Assembly: GCA_030538075.1 (NCBI GenBank) | Contig: JAUNUQ010000009.1 | Location: 1 to 64,000 of the forward strand | Source of the DNA: Tissierellia bacterium | GTDB taxonomy: Bacteria > Bacillota > Clostridia > Tissierellales > Peptoniphilaceae | Reading direction: 5' to 3' | Length of the DNA: 64,000 nt | Part shown: positions 41,803 to 50,810 of the stretch, in pieces | Layout: every line of letters begins with the position of its first letter | Numbering within the stretch: position 1 is the stretch's first letter | Position numbers and translations under genes: made by a program | The notes under the pieces: model-generated | The model's database searches: none | What the model was told of the DNA's origin: nothing | Seen by the model: the letters and a program-made list of their open reading frames with translations, nothing else

Positions 41803-42390
41803 ATGAAAAATGTAAAATTAGCAATTGTATACTATAGTCAAACAGGTCACAATTACCAAATGGCGCTTTGGGCAAAGGAAGCTGCTGAGCAGGCTGGAGC
41901 AGAAGTCCGCCTCGTGAAGGTAAAGGAATTACTGGAACTCAATCCAGAGAACCCAGCATGGGTGAAATATCTAGAAGACTCCAAGGATGTCCCCGAAGCC
42001 ACAAGTGAAGACCTGCTCTGGGCTGATGCAATCATCTTCTCCTCTCCGACGAGATTCGGCAACGTGGCAGCTCAGATGAAACTCTTCTTAGACACGCAAT
42101 CCAAGATCTGGGCAGAGGGCAAGCTGACCAACAAAGTCGTCACTGCTATGACATCTGCTATGAACAACCACGGTGGCCAGGAGATGACTGTCCAAGCCAT
42201 CTACACGACCATGATGCACTGGGGAGCCATCATCGTCCCAGTAGGCTATACGGGAGACGCCGTCTATGCAGCAGGTGGAAACCCCTACGGTACCTCCGGC
42301 ACTGCAACCCATGAGGGCTTCGCAAATGACCTCGAAGGCGCCGTCAAGCATCAAGCTACAAGACTTGTAGAAGTCGCAGGAAAACTATAA
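41803..42390 (+). CDS. wrbA: WrbA-type NAD(P)H:quinone oxidoreductase
   Basis: A 195-residue flavodoxin-fold protein: the FMN phosphate loop YYSQTGHNYQ (near 10-19), SSPTRFGNVAAQMKLFLD, TSAMNNHGGQEMT and the C-terminal pattern GNPYGTSG typical of WrbA. It reduces quinones by two electrons with NAD(P)H and FMN. It starts 16 bases after pirin with AGGAGG, as last gene of the MarR operon. Confidence 0.93.
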   Translation: MKNVKLAIVYYSQTGHNYQMALWAKEAAEQAGAEVRLVKVKELLELNPENPAWVKYLEDSKDVPEATSEDLLWADAIIFSSPTRFGNVAAQMKLFLDTQSKIWAEGKLTNKVVTAMTSAMNNHGGQEMTVQAIYTTMMHWGAIIVPVGYTGDAVYAAGGNPYGTSGTATHEGFANDLEGAVKHQATRLVEVAGKL

Positions 42391-42416
42391 TCTCAGTTAC
42401 GAATACTGAGTTCTGG

Positions 42417-42455
42417 GCACTCATAGAGAAATCTATGAGTGCTCAGATTATTTAT
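42417..42455 (+). terminator. Terminator after wrbA
   Basis: GCACTCATAG (42417-42426) pairs with CTATGAGTGC (42433-42442), followed by TCAGATTATTTATT. A smaller hairpin, CTCAGT-N7-ACTGAG, lies at 42392-42410. Confidence 0.75.
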
Positions 42456-42478
42456 TCGAAAAAACCATGTAAAAATCT

Positions 42479-42507
42479 TTGACAGCTAAGCGAAACAGAG
42501 CTATAAT
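42479..42507 (+). promoter_or_regulatory. Consensus promoter of tRNA-Lys
   Basis: Perfect TTGACA (42479-42484), 17 bases, perfect TATAAT (42502-42507), 19 bases before the tRNA. One of the two strongest promoters in the window. Confidence 0.85.
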
Positions 42508-42525
42508 AATCCTGTTATCAATTTT

Positions 42526-42601
42526 GCACCTTTAGCTCAGTTGGTAGAGCAACTGACTCTTAATCAGTGGGTCCAGGGTTCGAGTCCCTGAAGGTGCACC
42601 A
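42526..42601 (+). tRNA. tRNA-Lys (anticodon CTT)
   Basis: A complete cloverleaf: acceptor GCACCTT with AAGGTGC, D arm AGCTCAGTTGGTAGAGC, anticodon stem ACTGA with TCAGT and loop CTCTTAA (anticodon CTT), T arm CAGGGTTCGAGTCCCTG. CCA is encoded, followed by AAATTTTTT. It forms the left border of the A+T-rich block. Confidence 0.95.
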
Positions 42602-43228
42602 AATTTTTTCCTCATATGAGCCTAGTGGGGGGCGTGAATAAACGGTAAACAATCACACAAAGTGATGAAATAGCCGTTTATGATCTGCCTGATCAGGGGC
42701 ATGTATGGGGATTTTTCTTTTTCCCTTCCGTTAAGTGGATAATAGAAAATTACATGAAAAATGCCGTTTTGGGGTGTTTTTTGGTGCTTGACTCTCAGCT
42801 TGACTCTCATTTTGCAAGGGGTAATAGCGTCAATATGTACGATTTCTTGTTATGCTACCTTCTATTTCTCAATAAAGTATTATACTGACAACCTTGCATG
42901 ATTTTTCAGATGTATATTTTAATGAATACCCGATCGAAAAAAACGTTGCCTCCTGACCTGTTCTTCCTTAAGCATTACTTTTATTTAGAATAATTCAATA
43001 TACTTTCAGGTAAAATGCATCATTATGGACACTTTACATAATAGATCTATCTAAGGTAGGATCATCATCTTGGAATAGAAATTAATGTTACAATGTATTG
43101 TGTTTAACGTTTGCAGCGAATGAGTATGATCGCGTTAACGTTTATTTAATGCCCCTTACATATAATATGGACAAGTGCAACGAGGACTTTCTACTTTGCA
43201 CAAATAATTTGAGAAAGTAGGTTGTGAA
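42602..43228. other. Gene-poor region between tRNA-Lys and the urocanase operon
   Basis: About 630 A+T-rich bases without a credible gene. It holds a hairpin (ATAAACGG 42638-42645 with CCGTTTAT 42674-42681, inner ATCAC/GTGAT), two adjacent copies of CTTGACTCTCA (42787-42797, 42799-42809), and the promoter elements of the following operon. A 62-codon reading frame on the minus strand (42622-42810) resembles nothing known. No integrase or tRNA-end copy was recognised. Confidence 0.5.
43082..43166 (+). promoter_or_regulatory. Activator-type promoter with TTAACGTTT direct repeats
   Basis: TATAAT (43161-43166) has no fair -35 box. Instead the repeat TTAACGTTT occurs at 43104-43112 and at 43135-43143, 31 bases apart; the second lies over the -35 position. 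A degenerate copy, TTAATGTTA, is at 43082-43090. Direct repeats over the -35 region are the known binding mode of SARP/BTAD activators, and such a regulator ends the operon. The AACGTT core also resembles LacI-family sites. Confidence 0.5.
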
Positions 43229-44578
43229 ATGGAACAAAAGAGTTACGGATCAAATGTTGTCTTAAAAAGTGTAATCTTTAGTCTTATTGGAGTATTTGCT
43301 TTTTTTATCAACATGACTTGGAGAGGACGTACCACTGTGCCTATGGTACATATTATGGAGTTGATCAAGGAAATTTTAACCAGAGAGAATGTCAACAGAA
43401 TAGTTTTACTGTCAACCATTATTGTTACGATTATGGCTACCTATGTCAGATTCAGTCCGTCAGAAAATAGATTTCTAAGTAAGTATTATAAAAAAGAGGG
43501 ACTCATCACTTATCTAATGTATATCGTTGCAGCAATCTTTGCAGTGATGGTAATTTTTGGTGTTGGTCCAGCTCAGATATTAGATCCAGTTGTAGGAAAT
43601 AGTTCAATCAATGTTGCAGGTGATGTACTGGTTGCCATAATCGTAGCTGGGAGTTTAGTTGCATTTCTGCTAGAGTTTGGTTTTTTCGAGTTCTTGGGCA
43701 AATTGATGGAGCCGATCATGCGTAGAGTATATAAAGTTCCTGGAAAAGCATCTGTAGATGCGCTGGCTTCTTTTGTCGCATCTGCTGCAGTTGGTGTTAT
43801 GATCACGAATAACCTCTATAAGTCAAATGTTTACACTGAGAAAGAGGCTTGTTCGATAACAACGAACTTTAGCGTCTGTAGCTTAGGGGCATTTGCCTTT
43901 CTGTCTGCTACTGTCGGCGTTGAACATCTATATCAGAAAGTGGTATTGAGTAGTATGCTGTTAGCGTTTATATTAGCCGCAATTATGGTACGAGTCTATC
44001 CTCTATCAAAGAAACGAGATGTTTATTATGATGGTAGATTGCAATCGGAAGAGGAGAGAAAACCGGTGAACTACCATAAAGGGATCATAAAAGAAGCCGT
44101 TCATGAAGCTCTATCAAAAGCGGAGGGAACACCGATGAGTATCATTAAAGATAGTGCCGTATCCTCTGTTATGTTTGGGTTGAAAGTCGTATCCTATGTC
44201 GTTTCATTATCCATTATTTCGCTTCTTATCGCCAATTACACTCCGATTGTACAATGGATTGGTAAGCCGATTGCGCCGATCTTAAGCTTATTTGGATTGC
44301 CTGATGCTCAAATCATTGCTCCATCTACACTTGTAGGTATTTTTGGCCTTGCAATACCCAATGTAATTATTAAGGGATTGGGTGTCGCAGAGATCAGTGC
44401 GTTCTTCGTCGTAGTTCTATCAACAAGTCAAGTCATTTTCTTCACTGAAAGTGCTAATGCGATGCTTGAATCCGATATGCCGCTTACCTTTTGGGATTTG
44501 GTAATCATTTTCTTTGTGCGTACGGCGTTTTTGATACCATTGACTGCAGTTTTAGCGAGAATTGTTGTAGGCGTATAA
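43229..44578 (+). CDS. YjiH-like nucleoside-recognition (GATE) membrane protein
   Basis: A 449-residue integral membrane protein with about ten hydrophobic segments. It resembles the YjiH family (MTWRGRTTVPMVHIMELI near the start; LEFGFFEFLGKLMEPIMRRVYKVPGKASVDALASFVASAAVG; a C-terminal half with PSTLVGIFGLAIPNVII). Such proteins are thought to be transporters or their partners; the ligand is unknown. As first gene of the urocanase operon it may import the acid or amino acid used. The ribosome binding site is weak (GTAGG). Confidence 0.75.
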   Translation: MEQKSYGSNVVLKSVIFSLIGVFAFFINMTWRGRTTVPMVHIMELIKEILTRENVNRIVLLSTIIVTIMATYVRFSPSENRFLSKYYKKEGLITYLMYIVAAIFAVMVIFGVGPAQILDPVVGNSSINVAGDVLVAIIVAGSLVAFLLEFGFFEFLGKLMEPIMRRVYKVPGKASVDALASFVASAAVGVMITNNLYKSNVYTEKEACSITTNFSVCSLGAFAFLSATVGVEHLYQKVVLSSMLLAFILAAIMVRVYPLSKKRDVYYDGRLQSEEERKPVNYHKGIIKEAVHEALSKAEGTPMSIIKDSAVSSVMFGLKVVSYVVSLSIISLLIANYTPIVQWIGKPIAPILSLFGLPDAQIIAPSTLVGIFGLAIPNVIIKGLGVAEISAFFVVVLSTSQVIFFTESANAMLESDMPLTFWDLVIIFFVRTAFLIPLTAVLARIVVGV

Positions 44579-44591
44579 TAGGAGGAAAAAA

Positions 44592-46520
44592 ATGTTTTAT
44601 GATGTTTTACCGGACCATCCACAATTAGATGTGAATATTCGAAGAGCTCCCAAGAGATTAGGGGTATTATCAGAGGCTGAAAAACAATTAGCAGTTGATA
44701 ATGCGCTGAGATATATACATCCTCAAGATAAGGAGCTAATGAGGAAAGAATTTGAAGATGAACTAGAACAACGTGGACGCATCTATGGATATCGATTTCG
44801 TCCTCAGGGAGAGATATTTGCGAAGCCTATAGATGAATACAAGGGAAACTGCTTAGAGACGAGAGCCATACAATTGATGATCGATAACAATCTAGATAGG
44901 AATGTTGCGCTATACCCCTATGAATTGGTTACTTATGGTGAGACTGGACAAGTATGTCAGAATTGGATGCAGTTTCGATTGATTAAGAAATATCTAGAGA
45001 CCATGCAAGTGGACCAAACTCTAGTGATTGCTTCGGGTCACCCATATGGTGTATTTAAGACGACGAAGCAATCGCCACGAGTGATTCTAAGCAATGCTTT
45101 ATTAGTAGGAAAGTATAATAACAATGACGATTGGAATCGGTTAGCAGCGCTAGGTGTTAGTAACTATGGGCAATTCACAGCGGGAGGATGGTTTTACATT
45201 GGCTCCCAAGGGATTGTACATGGAACCTATTCTACGATGCTAAATGTAGCAAGGAAACTATTTGATCGTGATAATGATGAAATGTTGAAATCAATTCTCT
45301 TTGTCTCATCAGGATTAGGCGGAATGAGTGGAGCCCAGGGAAAGGCATGTAAAATTGCGAAAGGCATTGGAATCATAGCTGAAGTTGATGAATCAAAGAT
45401 CTTGGATAAAATCTCAAAGGGATGGATTGATGAGTACTCTAGTGATCTTGCTCAGATATTTAATAGCGCAAGGATCTGCCAAGATGAGGGAAAGCCTAGG
45501 GCGATCGCTTACCATGGGAATATATTGGACCTTCTCGAGTATGTTTGTAATCATGGCATTCACATTGATATTTTGACAGATCAAACTTCTTGTCACGTTG
45601 CATTTGATGGTGGATATTGCCCTCAAGGTTTAACCTACCAAGAGAAAGAGCAGCTGCTGCGTTCTGACAAGAGAGAATTTGATGAGCGAGTAAGAGATTC
45701 CATTCGACATCATCATACTCTAATTGAGCAGTTGAGAAGTAAGGGAACGTATTTCTTTGACTATGGGAATAGTCTGACTACGACGATGTACGATATTGGA
45801 ATTAAGGATGTTTGTGCGAATGGGAGAGATGATAAAGAAGGATTTATCTATAAATCATTCGTAGAAGAATTTCTTGGTCCCAATCTATTTGACTATGGTT
45901 ATGGTCCTTTTCGTTGGGTCTGTCTTAGTGGAGAAGCGAAGGATCTGGAACTCACGGATATTGCGGCTGCAGAAAGTATCGATAAGGACAGAAGACACCA
46001 AGACTATGATAATTATGTCTGGATTAAAGAAGCTAAGAAGAACGATCTGGTAATCGGGAGTAAAGCGAGAATCCTATATCAAGATGCAGAGACAAGAGTT
46101 CGCATTGCTCTACGTTTCAATCAAATGGTAAGGAATCGAGAGATAGGTCCTGTGATTATTGGAAGAGACCACATGGATACAGGTGGTGTAGACGCACCTT
46201 CGCGAGAGACATCAAATATCAAGGATGGGTCAAATCTAACGGCAGATATGTCCGCTTTAGTTTTTGCAGGGGACACAATGCTAGGTATGTCATTTACTAG
46301 TATTCACAATGGCGGGGGCACGGGAATTGGAAATTCCCAAAGTTGTGGCTATGGACTAGTGTTAGATGGATCAAAAGAGAAGGACGAAATAATTCAAAGA
46401 GCAATTTATTATGATGTGATGGTAGGAGTAGCACGAAGGGCTTGGGCGGGAAACCCAAATTCCGTTGAGTTGATTAAGGGCATTAACGATAGTCGATATT
46501 CTTTTACATTACCTAGGTGA
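44592..46520 (+). CDS. hutU: Urocanate hydratase-like protein, long form
   Basis: A 642-residue NAD-dependent hydratase. Blocks shared with urocanase: ELVTYGETGQVCQNWMQFR, VIASGHPYGVF, GVSNYGQFTAGGWFYIGSQG, YGPFRWVCLSGEAKDL, GRDHMDTGGVDAPSRET, SIHNGGGTGIGNSQ. It resembles the longer eukaryote/Bacteroides-type form (about 650-680) rather than the 550-residue type. Urocanase turns urocanate into imidazolone propionate. The cysteine of FCRGxGPFRW in classical enzymes is Asp here (FDYGYGPFRW), as that site also differs in other long forms. Other hut genes (hutH, hutI, formimidoyl transferases) are absent; instead it heads a reductive CoA pathway. AGGAGG precedes the ATG. The family is sure; the true substrate is open. 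Confidence 0.85.
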   Translation: MFYDVLPDHPQLDVNIRRAPKRLGVLSEAEKQLAVDNALRYIHPQDKELMRKEFEDELEQRGRIYGYRFRPQGEIFAKPIDEYKGNCLETRAIQLMIDNNLDRNVALYPYELVTYGETGQVCQNWMQFRLIKKYLETMQVDQTLVIASGHPYGVFKTTKQSPRVILSNALLVGKYNNNDDWNRLAALGVSNYGQFTAGGWFYIGSQGIVHGTYSTMLNVARKLFDRDNDEMLKSILFVSSGLGGMSGAQGKACKIAKGIGIIAEVDESKILDKISKGWIDEYSSDLAQIFNSARICQDEGKPRAIAYHGNILDLLEYVCNHGIHIDILTDQTSCHVAFDGGYCPQGLTYQEKEQLLRSDKREFDERVRDSIRHHHTLIEQLRSKGTYFFDYGNSLTTTMYDIGIKDVCANGRDDKEGFIYKSFVEEFLGPNLFDYGYGPFRWVCLSGEAKDLELTDIAAAESIDKDRRHQDYDNYVWIKEAKKNDLVIGSKARILYQDAETRVRIALRFNQMVRNREIGPVIIGRDHMDTGGVDAPSRETSNIKDGSNLTADMSALVFAGDTMLGMSFTSIHNGGGTGIGNSQSCGYGLVLDGSKEKDEIIQRAIYYDVMVGVARRAWAGNPNSVELIKGINDSRYSFTLPR

Positions 46521-46536
46521 TTTACAGAAAGGGGCG

Positions 46537-47703
46537 ATGAATATGTACCCGCTTCAAGGCTTAAGAGTGATTGATATGTCAACCTATGTAGCAGCTCCTA
46601 GTTGCGCTCGATTTTTCTCCGATATGGGAGCAAAAGTATTAAAAATTGAATCGCCAAAGGGTGATCCAATGCGATTAATGGGGCGGATGGTGGGGATGCC
46701 GATAGAGGAGGATGAGAATCCAGGATTTGATATGATGAACTCTGGAAAAGAGTTGATCCAGCTTAATATTAAGAACTCAGCAGAGCGTAGTTTCTTTTTA
46801 GAGTTGTTGAAAAATACGGATATTCTAATTACCAATATTCGAAATGACTCCTTGAAAAAATTAGGATTAGATTATGATAGCCTTAAAGCAGAATTCCCAG
46901 CCTTGATCTACGCCCATATTACGGCATACGGAGAATCTGGGGAGATGGCGAATCAACCAGGATATGATTTTACAGCGTATTATGCTCGCGCAGGGATAAG
47001 TGGAACTCTGTATGAGAAAGGCACATCTCCTATGATTACGGTTCCTGCTTTTGGAGACTTTCAAGCAGGTATGTACCTTGCAGCGGGAATACTGAGTGCT
47101 TATATCGGGTCTTTAGAGAGTGGGAGAGGCACCAAGGTCACGACGAGTCTACTTGCAACAGGAGTATACAATATGTCATATATGATAGCATCAGCACAAT
47201 ATGATCAATCATATCCCATTTCCAGATATGACAATTTAAATCCCCTACAATGCATCTATAAAACGAGGGATGGGCGCTGGATCCAAGTTGCCTATGCAGT
47301 TTATAGTGAAGGGTTTAAAACATTTTATGCGGCGATTGGAAGAGAAGATCTACTCAACAATCCGGTATTTACTGACATAGCTTCTCTACAGGAAAATGCT
47401 GACGAGATAATCAAGATCATTGAGAAAGAAATCTTGAATAGAGACTTGGAAGACTGGATTGAGATATTTAGAGAGAAACAGATTCCATGTGATCCACTAC
47501 AATTGTTTGAAGATGTTGCTAAGGATGCCCAAGTACTAGAAAATGAGTATTTAATCGGACTAGACTACAAGAATCGAAGGATAATGATGCCAAATGCTCC
47601 AGTACAGATCCAGAATTACAATATGAATCATGCCACCTATGCGCCGAGAGAACCATTGACGCAGGAAGAGGCATTGGAGTGGTTTGAAGTAGAGCGGGAG
47701 TGA
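46537..47703 (+). CDS. CaiB/BaiF family III CoA-transferase (first copy)
   Basis: A 388-residue CoA-transferase. The opening MYPLQGLRVIDMSTYVAAPSCARFFSDMGA and the catalytic Asp in PGYDFTAYY (Asp144) are typical; the enzyme moves CoA between carboxylic acids. In Stickland clusters this class (HadA, FldA) activates the 2-hydroxy acid using the CoA of the final product. It stands directly before the dehydratase activator, the same position as hadA/fldA. Two in-frame ATGs (46537, 46543) are possible behind GAAAGGGG. Confidence 0.9.
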   Translation: MNMYPLQGLRVIDMSTYVAAPSCARFFSDMGAKVLKIESPKGDPMRLMGRMVGMPIEEDENPGFDMMNSGKELIQLNIKNSAERSFFLELLKNTDILITNIRNDSLKKLGLDYDSLKAEFPALIYAHITAYGESGEMANQPGYDFTAYYARAGISGTLYEKGTSPMITVPAFGDFQAGMYLAAGILSAYIGSLESGRGTKVTTSLLATGVYNMSYMIASAQYDQSYPISRYDNLNPLQCIYKTRDGRWIQVAYAVYSEGFKTFYAAIGREDLLNNPVFTDIASLQENADEIIKIIEKEILNRDLEDWIEIFREKQIPCDPLQLFEDVAKDAQVLENEYLIGLDYKNRRIMMPNAPVQIQNYNMNHATYAPREPLTQEEALEWFEVERE

Positions 47704-47707
47704 TGAT

Positions 47708-48472
47708 TTGAAATATTTTGGTGTTGATTTAGGGTCTACAGCAGCAAAAGTAGCTACCTTGAATGAAAAATTAGAAGTACTGGACCTTCATCTTATTGAA
47801 AACGGTGCGAGTGTACAATCTGTTGATAAGACTTTAGAATATCTTGCATATTCAGTGGACGAAGAGCACTTTATCATTTCTACAGGGTATGGTCGAAAGT
47901 TAATTACAGATAGGTATGGAGATTCTTCTGAGATCATTTGTCATGCTAAGGGAGTTAAGTTTTTAACTCCTGAAGCTCGAACGATCATAGATATAGGTGG
48001 TCAAGATATTAAGATTATCGAGTTAACAGGATCAGGTAAAGTACAGAATTTTCATATGAACGATAAATGTGCTGCTGGAACAGGTCGATTCTTAGAAGTG
48101 ATGGCAAGACTCTTAGGAGTAGAAGTCAGTGATTTATCTAATTTGGCTGAGAACTCGGTAAACAAATTAAGTATAAGCAATATTTGCACAGTTTTCGCTG
48201 AATCGGAAGTGATATCACTCTTGGCAAAGGGACACAACAAAGAAGACGTAGCAAGAGCAGTGAATGAATCTGTGTCGAAGAGGATAGCCTCTCAATTAAT
48301 GAGATCCAATCCACAAGACAGAGTAATTATAACAGGAGGTGCTTCTCTTAATCGAAATCTTGTGCATCAACTAAGTAGTTTTACAGGAAAGGACATCATG
48401 AATTCAAAGTATTCTCAATTCACTGGTGCCATTGGAGCAGCTATCATTGGAATTGAAAGGAGTAGAGATTAA
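47708..48472 (+). CDS. 2-hydroxyacyl-CoA dehydratase activator (HadI/FldI/HgdC-like ATPase)
   Basis: A 254-residue ATPase of the BadF/HgdC family. The sugar-kinase-like phosphate loops GVDLGSTAAKV and IDIGGQDIKI are present; Cys121 (NDKCAAGTGRF) and Cys160 (NICTVFAESE) match the two cysteines per monomer that hold the dimer-bridging [4Fe-4S] cluster. It injects one energised electron into the dehydratase at the cost of ATP. The start is TTG, seven bases after GGGAG. The dehydratase subunits follow without gap. Confidence 0.93.
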   Translation: MKYFGVDLGSTAAKVATLNEKLEVLDLHLIENGASVQSVDKTLEYLAYSVDEEHFIISTGYGRKLITDRYGDSSEIICHAKGVKFLTPEARTIIDIGGQDIKIIELTGSGKVQNFHMNDKCAAGTGRFLEVMARLLGVEVSDLSNLAENSVNKLSISNICTVFAESEVISLLAKGHNKEDVARAVNESVSKRIASQLMRSNPQDRVIITGGASLNRNLVHQLSSFTGKDIMNSKYSQFTGAIGAAIIGIERSRD

Positions 48473-49684
48473 ATGTACGAAGAGCTTTCCGCTAAAGATT
48501 TACTTAATGCATTAGTTAATGATCACTATGAAAAAGCATTTCATGCTAAAGAACAAGGTAGACCTGTCGGGTGGGTGTCTTCAAACTTTCCACAAGAATT
48601 TATTGAAGTATTCGATATAGATGTAGTTTATCCAGAGAATCAGACGGCTGCAATATCTGCAAAACATGAATCAGAGGAAATGATTAATATTGCAGAGGGT
48701 TATGGATATTCGAGTGATATATGTGGTTATGCTAGAGTGAATCTAGGTTTCTTTAATAAAGGTCACAGCGAGGCGATGAATATGCCGATGCCAGATTTCA
48801 TCCTCTGTTGTAACAATATTTGTAATCAGCTGATTAAATGGTTCGAGAATATTGCTTTTGAACTGAAAATTCCTATGTTTTTGTTGGATATTCCATTCAA
48901 TGTCAATTATGAGATCACTGAAGAGCGACTTGAATACATGAGATCTCAAACTGTCGATCTCATCCATTTCTTAGAGGGGATATCAGGTAAAGAGTATGAT
49001 TCAGCTCGCATGAAAGAGGTAATGCGAATATCAAATGAAACGGCAAAACAGTGGAGAAGACTCGAGGCTCTTAGCCAGAGAACTCCAACTGCAGTAAATG
49101 GCTTTCACCTCTTTAACTATATGGCGTTAATGGTCTGTGCTAGAGGAAAAGAATCAACGACAGAATGTATACGTAAGTATGCCGATGAAATTGAGAAAAG
49201 AGGAGAAGAGGGAGGATCTTTCTTCAAAGGAGAACAGAAATATAGACTTATGATGGAAGGTATTGCATGCTGGCCCTACCTTCGTCATAACGCAAAATAC
49301 TTAGAATCAAAGGGCATGAATATTACTGGATCGATATACACGCAGACATGGGGAAGGATGTATAACAATCTGGATGAGATGCTGATATCATATTCAAATG
49401 TCCCCGATTGCATTAATCTAGAGAGGGCAGTGGATCGTAGGAAGACAATAGCTGAGCAGGCTAATGTCGATGGTATGATGGTCCACATGAATAGAAGCTG
49501 TAAGATTTGGGATGGGTTTCTGCTTGAGATGATGAGACGTGTTTCTAATGATTTAGAATTGCCATATATCACATTTGATGGTGATCAATCGGATCCAAGG
49601 GTGTTTAATGAAACTCAATTTGAATTGAGAATTGACACATTAGATGAATTGCTTGAAGAAGGGAGAAACAGCGATGGAATTTAA
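48473..49684 (+). CDS. 2-hydroxyacyl-CoA dehydratase subunit A (HadB/FldB/HgdA-like)
   Basis: A 403-residue iron-sulfur subunit of the HgdA/HgdB family. Signs: GWVSSNFPQEFIEVFDIDVVYPEN near the start, GYARVNLG with the cluster Cys, LCCNNICNQLIKWFE, and MMVHMNRSCKIWD. The enzyme removes water from (R)-2-hydroxyacyl-CoA by a ketyl radical route. ATG directly follows the activator stop. The substrate side chain (aliphatic, aromatic or imidazole) cannot be decided by motif. Confidence 0.92.
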   Translation: MYEELSAKDLLNALVNDHYEKAFHAKEQGRPVGWVSSNFPQEFIEVFDIDVVYPENQTAAISAKHESEEMINIAEGYGYSSDICGYARVNLGFFNKGHSEAMNMPMPDFILCCNNICNQLIKWFENIAFELKIPMFLLDIPFNVNYEITEERLEYMRSQTVDLIHFLEGISGKEYDSARMKEVMRISNETAKQWRRLEALSQRTPTAVNGFHLFNYMALMVCARGKESTTECIRKYADEIEKRGEEGGSFFKGEQKYRLMMEGIACWPYLRHNAKYLESKGMNITGSIYTQTWGRMYNNLDEMLISYSNVPDCINLERAVDRRKTIAEQANVDGMMVHMNRSCKIWDGFLLEMMRRVSNDLELPYITFDGDQSDPRVFNETQFELRIDTLDELLEEGRNSDGI

Positions 49685-50807
49685 TAGTAATATAATTATT
49701 GATAAGTGGTTAAGAATACAAAAAGAGACACCTCAATACCTAAATAAAATGAGCAAAGAAAGGGAGTTGATAGGTTGGGTGTTAGAGTATTGTCCAGAGG
49801 AGATCATCCATGCTCTCAATTGTCATCCGATCCCATTATGGGGAGAGGGATTAAAAATCACTTTGAGTAATCGTTATTTTCCATCTTTTTACTGCCAACC
49901 CATTCGGTCTATTCTTGAGCAGGGAATGAGAGGTGAACTGGATCATCTTAAAGCAGTTCTAGCTCCAAGCTTATGTGATTCTTTAAAAGCTTTTGGACAA
50001 AACTGGAAAGTTGCCGTCCCACAAATACCGATCATTCAATTTGTTCACCCACAGAATAGAAAGGCAGAATCAGCAATTAGCTTCTTAGTTGGAGAGTATC
50101 AATCGATTATTGACCAGTTATCCATGGTCATTGATCGCAAATGGAATCTAAAGAGACTTTCGGAATCGATTCAAATCTATGAGTTGAGGAACAAATTGGT
50201 ACGAAATTTAATAGAGACAATAGCAGAACGTGACGATTGTCCCTATTCATTACAAGTACTCGTTTACCATATGAGTCGGGTGCTACGAGTTGAGGATTTT
50301 GTAGCTGATGCTGAAATACTACTCAAGGATCTAGACAGTTTTCTTCCTTCTGGGCGGTTAAATCCGTCAATTATGTTGATTGGGATCACTGCTGATAACA
50401 ACAAGATAATTGAGGCTATTGATCAATCTAGACTTAAGATCGTAAGTGATGATTTAGCAAATGGGAATAGGCAAGTGCGCACAGCAGTAGATCTTAAAAT
50501 TACGGATCCCATAGAGGCCTTAGCGATTAAATGGAGAGATCATATCGGTTGTTGTTTAGCATATAGTCCGGAGAAAGAGAGGATAGACTTCCTTAAGGAG
50601 AGAATTCTTGAGAAGGGAATTCAGGGCGTGATCTTCTCGCAAATGTCATTCTGTGATCCTGAAGAATACGATTATCCTCTCATCAGGGACATGTTGGTAG
50701 AAAATGGAATACCTCATCTAACGATCCAATTGACAGATGATGCATCAGAAAATGAACAATTATCCAATCGTATTGAAGCTTTTGCAGAAGTCTTAAAAGC
50801 GAGGTGA
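49674..50807 (+). CDS. 2-hydroxyacyl-CoA dehydratase subunit B (HadC/FldC/HgdB-like)
   Basis: A 377-residue partner subunit: IGWVLEYCPEEIIHALNCHPIPLWGE, a region with APSLCDSLKAFGQ, and IQGVIFSQMSFCDPEEYDYPLI carrying cluster-type cysteines. It forms the heterodimer with the preceding gene and overlaps it by 11 bases, so translation is coupled. The ATG with GAAGGGAG at good spacing was chosen over one ten codons earlier. Confidence 0.92.
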   Translation: MEFNSNIIIDKWLRIQKETPQYLNKMSKERELIGWVLEYCPEEIIHALNCHPIPLWGEGLKITLSNRYFPSFYCQPIRSILEQGMRGELDHLKAVLAPSLCDSLKAFGQNWKVAVPQIPIIQFVHPQNRKAESAISFLVGEYQSIIDQLSMVIDRKWNLKRLSESIQIYELRNKLVRNLIETIAERDDCPYSLQVLVYHMSRVLRVEDFVADAEILLKDLDSFLPSGRLNPSIMLIGITADNNKIIEAIDQSRLKIVSDDLANGNRQVRTAVDLKITDPIEALAIKWRDHIGCCLAYSPEKERIDFLKERILEKGIQGVIFSQMSFCDPEEYDYPLIRDMLVENGIPHLTIQLTDDASENEQLSNRIEAFAEVLKAR

Positions 50808-50810
50808 GAA

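Noticed and set aside
42622..42810. A 62-codon frame on the minus strand next to the tRNA, considered as an integrase remnant
   Set aside because: No integrase motif (R-H-R-Y) and no ribosome binding site; composition like the surrounding non-coding DNA.
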